Assembly: GCA_037974665.1 (NCBI GenBank)
Contig: CM075766.1
Location: 50,290,569 to 50,354,568 of the forward strand
From: Ehretia macrophylla
Taxonomy: Eukaryota > Streptophyta > Magnoliopsida > Boraginales > Ehretiaceae
Length of the DNA stretch: 64,000 nt
Direction of reading: 5' to 3'
This document shows, one piece after another, positions 48,243 through 64,000 of this stretch; the first letter of the stretch is position 1; each line of letters opens with the position of its first letter. A program made the position numbers and the translations under genes. The notes under the pieces were generated by a model. It was not told where the DNA came from. It was given only the letters and a program-made list of their open reading frames with translations, and did not search any database.

Positions 48243-49424
48243 TTGGACACTTTTCTATTCACATCTGAATCTGTTAATGAGGGCCATCCAGACAAGCTCT
48301 GCGATCAAATATCTGATTCAGTGCTTGATGCTTGCCTCGAGCAAGATCCAGACAGTAAAGTTGCTTGCGAGGCTTGCACCAAGGCCAACATGGTCTTGGT
48401 CTTCGGTGAGATCACAACCATAGCCGAAATAAATTATGAGAAGATCGTGCGCGACACATGCCGTAACATTGGATTTATCTCTGAAGATGTTGGTCTTGAT
48501 GCCAACAATTGCCAGGTCTTGGTTTTCATTCAGCAGCAGAGCCCTGATATTGCTCAATGTGTCCATGGAAACCTGATGAAGCGACCTGAGGAGATTGGAG
48601 CTGGTGATCAAGGACATATGTTTGGATATGCCACTGATGAGACACCAGAGTTCATGCCTCTCAGCCATATGCTTGCAACTAAGCTTGGTGTTCGCCTCAC
48701 TGAAGTACGCAAGAATGGCACCTGCCCCTGGTTGAGACCTGATGGCAAGACCCAAGTTACTGTTGAGTATTACAATGACAATGGCGCCATGGTTCCGGTT
48801 AGGCTTAATACCATTGTCATTTCCACCCAACATGATGAGGGTATTAGCAATGATGAAATCGCCAGGGACCTGAAGGAGCACGTTATCAAGCCTGTCATAC
48901 CTGCGAAGTATCTTGACGAAAAGACAATCTTCCACCTCAACCCTTCAGGTTGTTTTGTCATTGGTGGACCTCGCGGTGATGCTGGTCTCACTGGTCGGAA
49001 AATCATTGTTGACACTTATGGTGGTTGGGCTCCCCATGGTGGTGGTGCATTCTCTGGCAAGGATCCAACCAAGGTCGACAGAAGTGGTGCTTACATCATT
49101 AGACAGGCTGCTAAAAGCATTGTTGCCAATGGGCTTGCTCGACGATGCTTGGTTCAGGTCTCATATGCCATTGGTGTGCCAGAGCCATTGTCTGTGTTTA
49201 TTGACACATATAGCACTGGAAAGATTCCAGACAAAGAGATTTTGAAGATTGTGAAGGAGAATTTTGATTTTAGGCCTGGGATGATTTCAATTAACTTGGA
49301 TCTAAAGAGGGGTGGCAACAACAGGTACTTAAAAACAGCTGCATTTGGCCACTTTGGAAGAGATGACCCAGACTTCACCTGGGAGATTGTTAAACCCCTT
49401 AAATGGGAGAAGCCACAAAACTAA
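48243..49424 (+). CDS. SAMS: S-adenosylmethionine synthetase; expected start codon is TTG
   Basis: Intronless frame covering the canonical 393 residues, from [17 protein letters not shown] to [11 protein letters not shown]. It would make S-adenosylmethionine from methionine and ATP. Visible motifs: GHPDK (14-18), GAGDQG (119-124), TGRK (250-253), GGGAFSGKD (266-274). It is preceded by a typical acceptor (TTTTGCAG|CTTGAGAG), matching the usual 5' UTR intron of plant SAMS genes. The codon at the expected start (48243) is TTG, where plants have ATG. The next in-frame ATG is codon 50, after the GHPDK site; an upstream in-frame ATG (48186) lies across the intron border. Odd residues: Cys237 where families have Arg (SGRFVIGGP), Arg244 where plants have His, and Ala-Pro263-264 where plants have Gly-Ala. 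The frame is otherwise open, so either a diverged gene using another start or a young pseudogene. Confidence 0.82.
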   Translation: MDTFLFTSESVNEGHPDKLCDQISDSVLDACLEQDPDSKVACEACTKANMVLVFGEITTIAEINYEKIVRDTCRNIGFISEDVGLDANNCQVLVFIQQQSPDIAQCVHGNLMKRPEEIGAGDQGHMFGYATDETPEFMPLSHMLATKLGVRLTEVRKNGTCPWLRPDGKTQVTVEYYNDNGAMVPVRLNTIVISTQHDEGISNDEIARDLKEHVIKPVIPAKYLDEKTIFHLNPSGCFVIGGPRGDAGLTGRKIIVDTYGGWAPHGGGAFSGKDPTKVDRSGAYIIRQAAKSIVANGLARRCLVQVSYAIGVPEPLSVFIDTYSTGKIPDKEILKIVKENFDFRPGMISINLDLKRGGNNRYLKTAAFGHFGRDDPDFTWEIVKPLKWEKPQN

Positions 49425-49439
49425 TCTCTGTAGCACAGA

Positions 49440-49690
49440 GCTTGATGGTGATCAATAATGTGATTGTTTTGCCCTCCAACTCCCTATCTCGATAGTCTGC
49501 ATATCATTCATACACTATTATCAGTATTGTACTGGCCGAATCCATTTCGCATCACAGAGTATATCTCAATCTCCGTTAGCTCTGTTTCGGCTTTTTTCCC
49601 AACCTTCTGTGGTGATCAATAATGTGATTGTTCTGCCCCCCTGACTTCTATCTCGATAGTCTGCATATCATTACATCCTATCATCGATGG
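49440..49690 (+). repeat. Direct duplication in the SAMS 3' region
   Basis: GGTGATCAATAATGTGATTG ... ATCTCGATAGTCTGCATATC occurs at about 49447-49508 and again at about 49612-49670. It lies in the presumed 3' UTR. Confidence 0.85.
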
Positions 49691-49851
49691 TGACTCTAAT
49701 TCCTTGTACAGTTGCTTTGTATTTTTTCTTTGATCCTATCATCAATGGTGACTTTATACATGTACCAAGGGGAATTCTCAACCAGAAGTTATGTAAGTAA
49801 CAGTTAAGTGTTAATCTAGATAGAAATTTTGTACATAAACATTTATAAGTC

Positions 49852-49995
49852 CGTAACTTTTTTTTTCTTTTTTTTCTTTTTTGAATTTTCTAGTATGGTA
49901 GCAAGTGATGTATTAGTTTAATAAAGTCCATAACTTTTTTTTTTCCTTTTTTGAATGTTCTAGTGTGGTAGCAAGTGATGTATTAGTTTAATTTT
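49852..49995. repeat. Tandem duplication, about 75 bp x 2
   Basis: CATAACTTTTTTTT...TCTAGT(A/G)TGGTAGCAAGTGATGTATTAGTTTAAT is repeated in tandem. The rest of 49700-50280 shows no gene. Confidence 0.8.
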
Positions 49996-50954
49996 TTTTT
50001 TTTTTTTTGAAGATTTAAAGGTGTTATTCAACATGACCATTTTGTAGCAAGGGGATAAGAGGAAATTGGAGCACTTACCTAAGCGTCGTCTTCTTCTTTT
50101 TATTTTGATTTAAAGGGAAGTTTGAGTCAATTTTACATCATAAAAATATTGAATAATTCGATAATCAATCTTGAGATATCTGACATCGAAAGAATCATCT
50201 TATTTTCGATCACATTTAGCAGTACAGAATAAGGTACCTTTTTACAAGCCATTAATTAAATTAATTTATTTACAAAAGAAAAGTTGTCGAGCATTATTTG
50301 TTATTGTGTCAAACCTTTTGTTTCTTGAAATGTAACAAAAATGTTGAATCCTCTTACCCAATTAATTTTTATGCAAAAGGAAGAAAATGCCTTATTAGAT
50401 ATTTTCTCCTAGAATAGCTATTAATACAAATAAGAAAAACTCTCTTATAGCCAAATTTTATACATTCAATATACTCCATAAAAAAAGAAATACATAACTT
50501 GGTTTTATCAAAACAAAATATTAGAAAGATTCAAGAGTTTCATTTAATAGTAAACGAATCGTGAAATATATCAAACGAAATTTGGACTAACGTTGAACTC
50601 GTAAATCTCTCACAGAAGATAATGTTATGCCATAAACTAAAAAATGAGTGATTTTTTAAAAAGCTAAAAGGCAAATCTGTAAAATTCGTAAAAAAAAAAA
50701 CGTTTAAACCACAATAATAACAACACGTATCATCACTACCCTCTAAAAACATCATATTCTGGGCCTTCAAAAAGGACCCACCTTTGCAAGTTATTTCCAC
50801 ACATTTGTCATGCACACGCCAGATCACTCTTCACTGCTAGTCAGCTAGGGTTCAGTGGCCGTTGACTCCTCTCTGACCAAATAATATTACTAAAAACAAC
50901 ATCTCTGCCTTTCATAACAGCAGCGGCTAAGCTTTCTTGGGCAGGAACACAACA

Positions 50955-57157
<6,203 letters not shown>

Positions 57158-57600
57158 AGCATCAAACCTGTGTATGCAATATTTCTATGACTGTAAGATG
57201 CAGGTGATGGAATTTTCCCCTTTAACGTGGCTTCATCATTTTCAAATAGATGCCAAGCCACTTTATTACTAGAATCAGATGCTTATTATGGTTTAGCCAT
57301 CGAGATTCTACCTTCATTTGTCCTATAAATAATAGGATCATGTAATCCTTGTGTATTTTTATACAAGAACTTGATTTTGCATGAAAATTGCTGGTGACAT
57401 ATACTCCCAATTTGCACGTATATGTTCAATTTTTGTTAATTACAACTTTTAGTCGGAAGTTGAAAAACATACAATAATTATTGGCAAGTGGAGCCATAAG
57501 TTTGCTTCATCACATTCTGGGTACTTATTTACCATATCTTGGTTGATAGTTGTTCTTATTTAACATGAAGTATCTTCCTGACATTAATCACGAAATACAG

Positions 57601-57745
57601 GTTTGTAGTAAATTGCTTTGCAATATAGATGTTTTTCTATATTACATATTATCTTGGATTATATTGTACCATCTTTCTCTGACTTTGTAGTAAATTGCTT
57701 TGCAATAGATGTTTTTATATTGTACCATCTTTGTCTTTGTCAGAG
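57601..57745. repeat. Tandem duplication between convergent genes
   Basis: TTTGTAGTAAATTGCTTTGC...TATTGTACCATCTTT is present twice with a short deletion in the second copy. It lies in the 600-bp space between the 3' ends of DAP-AT and the first squalene epoxidase gene, where no other gene is seen. Confidence 0.85.
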
Positions 57746-57757
57746 TGAATGCTTTCT

Positions 57758-60539
<2,782 letters not shown>

Positions 60540-61775
60540 ATATATTACGAATACAATTACATAAGATTTCCTCTCAAGGTATTACTTTTGCTTCAGTGTC
60601 TCATGTGCAAACTTGTTATAAATATGGCCTGGAATTATTCAATTATTTCGGAAAGTTGTTGTAGATCAGTACAAGTTTACCTGCATACGAAGTTCCCAAA
60701 TGAAGTTGTTTCCACACGAGAGGTCCAAAAGATGTGATAACATTAACTTTGCGTGTGAGAAACTGACCACATAACTTTCATGTTCGAAGCCTACTAAGCA
60801 AAGCAAAGCAAGACAAGTCATGAGTTTTTAAACAATATGTTATTATTTGCATAAAACATAAGCTAAAGTAAGCTCCATTTATGTAAATACTTGGATCTTA
60901 AATGTAGTTGATATTGTGATTAAGTGCTAATGATATATGTGTCAGTTGAATGACTTCTTTTTCGCAGTATCCACGCATGACACCATTTATAGCTTGAAAG
61001 TTCATATCCACTTCTGGGTGTAACTGTTCATCTCCAGAACAGAGCTTGTCAAAGCAGAACTTTTAGTCATTTGCATTTGGGTAGAATGATAATTTACTTG
61101 TCTGGGTTAAGACTGGAGACAGGCTAATTCTGATATAGATTCTGGTGGTATTAGAGAAGGGTGAGAACGCAAACCGTATTAAGTGACCACCTCATGAGTA
61201 GATGGATTTGTTTTTGTGCCATGCACGTGAACAATTTTTTGTTTTTAAATGGGTGGCGGCGAGACTTGAATTTAAGATTTTTAGTAATTTGGGTTCTAGT
61301 GACTACCTGGGATTATGGGGTGTGTACAAAAATGAAATTAAAAAAAAAATTCAGCTAACGAGGAGAACTAGTCATATAAGTTCTTTATTGGGTTTGAAGA
61401 GAAGTCTAACCGATCTACAAACAGATACAAAGATGTGAATACTATACACAAGCACATTTAACGCGCTTCATTTTACACGCGTCACAGATAATACACTGTC
61501 CAATAGAGTACTAAACGAAATAACCTAAAAAATTGATTCTCTGAAAGTCATATGATACACTTCAGATGGAAAATGCATTTCCATATTAAAGAACAAGGAA
61601 TAGAAAATGTTTACATAATTGTTCTCAAGTTTGAGATCGGTCTTTACCCAAACTCTTTTTTCTTCGATCAGGGAAAGACCAACAAAACCAAGTCTAATTT
61701 CTATGACAGTAAGATTTCATTCTATCAGTATGAATGCAAATAAGTGAAACATCAAATAAACAGTTCAGCTTGATC
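60540..61775. other. Spacer between tandem squalene epoxidase genes
   Basis: Contains the promoter of copy A and the 3' region of copy B. No other coding frame or transposon end was recognised. Confidence 0.5.
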
Positions 61776-63981
61776 TCAGTTTTGACTAACAGGGGCAGCT
61801 CTGTAGTAAGCTGGAACAGTCACCGGGAAGAACATTTGTCTTACTCCTTCGGCCTTTATAATTGGGAAAATGATTCCAGAAGCACCCTGAAATCAAGGAT
61901 TTGATATAGATCACGGTGTTAAATTAATAAAAATGGCTACAAAGAAAATAGAACTCTTTTCTTAATTGAGGAAAAGTGATTGAAATACTAACCAAAAGCA
62001 ATCTAGCCCCTAACCACAATCGTTTAGGTGATGGGAATGGAATTAATAATCGACCTACACCATAGACGGCTACTGCAAAGAAATGAAGGACCAGGCTCAA
62101 AGGGCGCGGATTTAGACCAGAAAGTAACGCCACTGGTCCACTTGAGAAAATGCCTCCCAAACTTAAATAATCAAAACATGCTTGACGCATTTCTTTCCTT
62201 GCCGGGTCTGGTGATGCCAAGAAAACCTTGTAAAGTGCACCGGCTAATGTGTTTATCGTAGATGCCACAGGCTGCAAAGAAAGACAACCAAATTGAAGAA
62301 CTTAACAGCTCCAGAATCATGCTTGAAAGTTGAAACCAAGATAAGTACCTTCACGGAAAAAGCTGGTCAAATTATTTGTTCACTCACCTTGCGAAGAGTA
62401 TAAAAGGATTCAAGATACATGGACAAAGCAGATGCATCGTTTAGGTCATGTAGTGGCCTAAGAAGGTTGCGAAGTACAACAATGTCCGATAAAGCGACAG
62501 TCATTCCTCCTCCTGTTAAAGGATGTCGCATGTTGAACGAGTCCCCCAGCAAAAGAGCACCTGGAGTGGAGTAAGGATAAGCTGGCATGCTTCTGTTTGG
62601 CATTGTCCTTATGTTTCCTTTGTCAATTGCCGCTATGAAAGCATCATAAAGCTCACAAGGGATCTAATATAGACACATCAGTCGGTAACATAATAAGAGA
62701 TAAATCACTGTGATCAAGTAGAGCATGTAAAAAGATACCTGTGGAGCTACAACGGTCTTCAGATAATTGGCCATTTCGCCATTAGAAATGGAGGGCACTT
62801 TTTGCCCAGGCACATCAACCAAACAGCGAATTTCAGTGCTGCTGATTGGATAGAACAAGATAGGCGAAGGATCTGCTAGAATTACATGCCCATGATTCTC
62901 AAATGGCAGTTGACAATTTTCCAGAACCAAACCCGCAAAACAGGATGGGATCTCCACCTACAGTATAACACCCACCAATTTGTTAAGAGACACGATGAGT
63001 ATTCAAGAATGAATACCTTAATCCTATAACTTATAGAACTATATCATACATAAAAAAAACTACAGCATAAGCAATTCAGATACTATAATACTGAAATGCC
63101 AAGTGCATTGATCATTATCCTTATACAGTTGTAAACAGCTCTAAAAATGATAAAATCTGGTCTGGTTACACAAATTCTTTCAACTCCAGCAAAGTTTCAC
63201 GAAAATAATGGAAAACACTTATTCTTAATAGTGCACAGTTGGATGTCGTATTGACCTGGGGATTACATAGAGAACGTCGCAGATTTGAAAAACAGCCATC
63301 ACAGACAATTGTAAGAGGAGAATATGCGGTCACTTCTTGTCCATTTTTAGTTTTGTATTGCACACCTTTGACAGTTGCCTTTTCCTCAAGCAGAGATGTT
63401 ACCGTTCCCTGTTCAAGTCTTACACTGAGCAAGCAAGGAATATGGAAATCAGTAGGATTATGGGAAATTCTTAAACGGAATCAGCGGACAACAGAGTAAC
63501 TAATTAACAGAAAAGGAAAAACAGAGTTGGAAAAGATGACCACCTAAGAAAAATTACGCATTGACCTATGCACAGAATTACAATATCATATTTCCTTTTT
63601 CACTAACAATTTTCTTATACCTGTATGCCCGAAAGACCAAAACCAAAGTATGAGTTTTGCTCGAAAACCAAATCAATGATCAAGAGAAGTATAGAAGGTT
63701 TGTCATTGCAGTAAACTAGAGCAAAGCATGGAGTCCTCCATGTCTGTATAGAACTATTGGCCATAAAAGTACCAAAATATATGTAGTAGAAGGGAAAGTA
63801 CAATACTTTGGAAGGGATGCAGCTTTCTCCCTCATCCGTTGTACGAAGTGCCCATTATGAAAGCTTCTTCCTGACACATCTGAATGAAATTTCTCCAATG
63901 GATAAGACAGCCTAATCTTTTTACCATCCTTATAAAGGGCGTAGCCGAAAACTTGTTGTGCATCAATATCTTTCAAACAGT
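61776..63981 (-). CDS. SQE: Squalene epoxidase, canonical copy B (5' part outside the window)
   Basis: Six exons visible, minus strand: 63981-63807, 63424-63256, 62957-62739, 62663-62388, 62271-61993, 61886-61776. The first five have exactly the lengths of exons 3-7 of copy A (175, 169, 219, 276, 279), proving tandem duplication; the last exon differs (111 against 132). The first two exons, with the FAD GxGxxG motif and the membrane anchor, lie beyond 64000. Visible motifs: GYALYKDGKKIRLSYPLEKF, NVRLEQGTVTSLLEE, VCDGCFSNLRRSL, CFAGLVLENCQLP, GALLLGDSFNMRHPLTGGGM, and the standard end GVRQMFFPVTVPAYYRAAP. It is likely the working enzyme of the pair. Confidence 0.92.
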
Positions 63982-64000
63982 CTGAATGCAGAAGAACACA

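Overview
The window is nuclear DNA of a flowering plant, most likely a core eudicot. The evidence is spliced genes with GT-AG introns and plant-only families (PR-1, ZRK pseudokinase, CGR2/CGR3 pectin methyltransferase, plastid LL-diaminopimelate aminotransferase), an AT-rich background, and dense LTR, MULE, hAT and SINE insertions. I cannot name the species.

Layout. (1) 396-5780 is a young, non-autonomous Ty3/gypsy-type LTR element with a gag ORF only. Its LTRs carry a striking array of palindromic units. (2) About 7.2-31.7 kb is a cluster of five co-oriented PR-1 genes and pseudogenes. The order is A (7290), B-pseudo (11272), A-fragment (12972), A (28679), B (31199), which points to duplication of an A-B gene pair. 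The cluster has been inflated by transposons: a MULE-like MITE and a hAT element between the promoter and start codon of the B pseudogene, a TIR element carrying a Sirevirus-like Copia element (13872-25227), a small TRIM/LARD-type LTR element (26056-28279), and a foldback MITE. (3) About 33-44.6 kb holds three ordinary minus-strand genes: CGR2/3-like, ZRK-like pseudokinase, and a conserved charged nuclear protein. A solo LTR lies upstream of the ZRK gene. (4) About 45.4-57.2 kb has a truncated 5' duplicate of the LL-DAP aminotransferase gene, an intronless S-adenosylmethionine synthetase whose expected ATG reads TTG, and the complete 10-exon LL-DAP aminotransferase gene. (5) 57.8-64 kb contains two tandem minus-strand squalene epoxidase genes with identical lengths for the six exon intervals that can be compared. 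The second one runs off the right edge.

Functionally the window mixes defence (PR-1, ZRK), wall pectin methylation (CGR2/3, which uses S-adenosylmethionine), methyl donor supply (SAMS), lysine synthesis (DAP-AT) and sterol/triterpene synthesis (SQE). Nothing suggests that these act as one pathway or operon-like unit. The common theme is local tandem duplication followed by decay: PR-1, DAP-AT and SQE are all duplicated, with one copy damaged or diverged. All exon borders are hand-called from splice consensus and reading frame.
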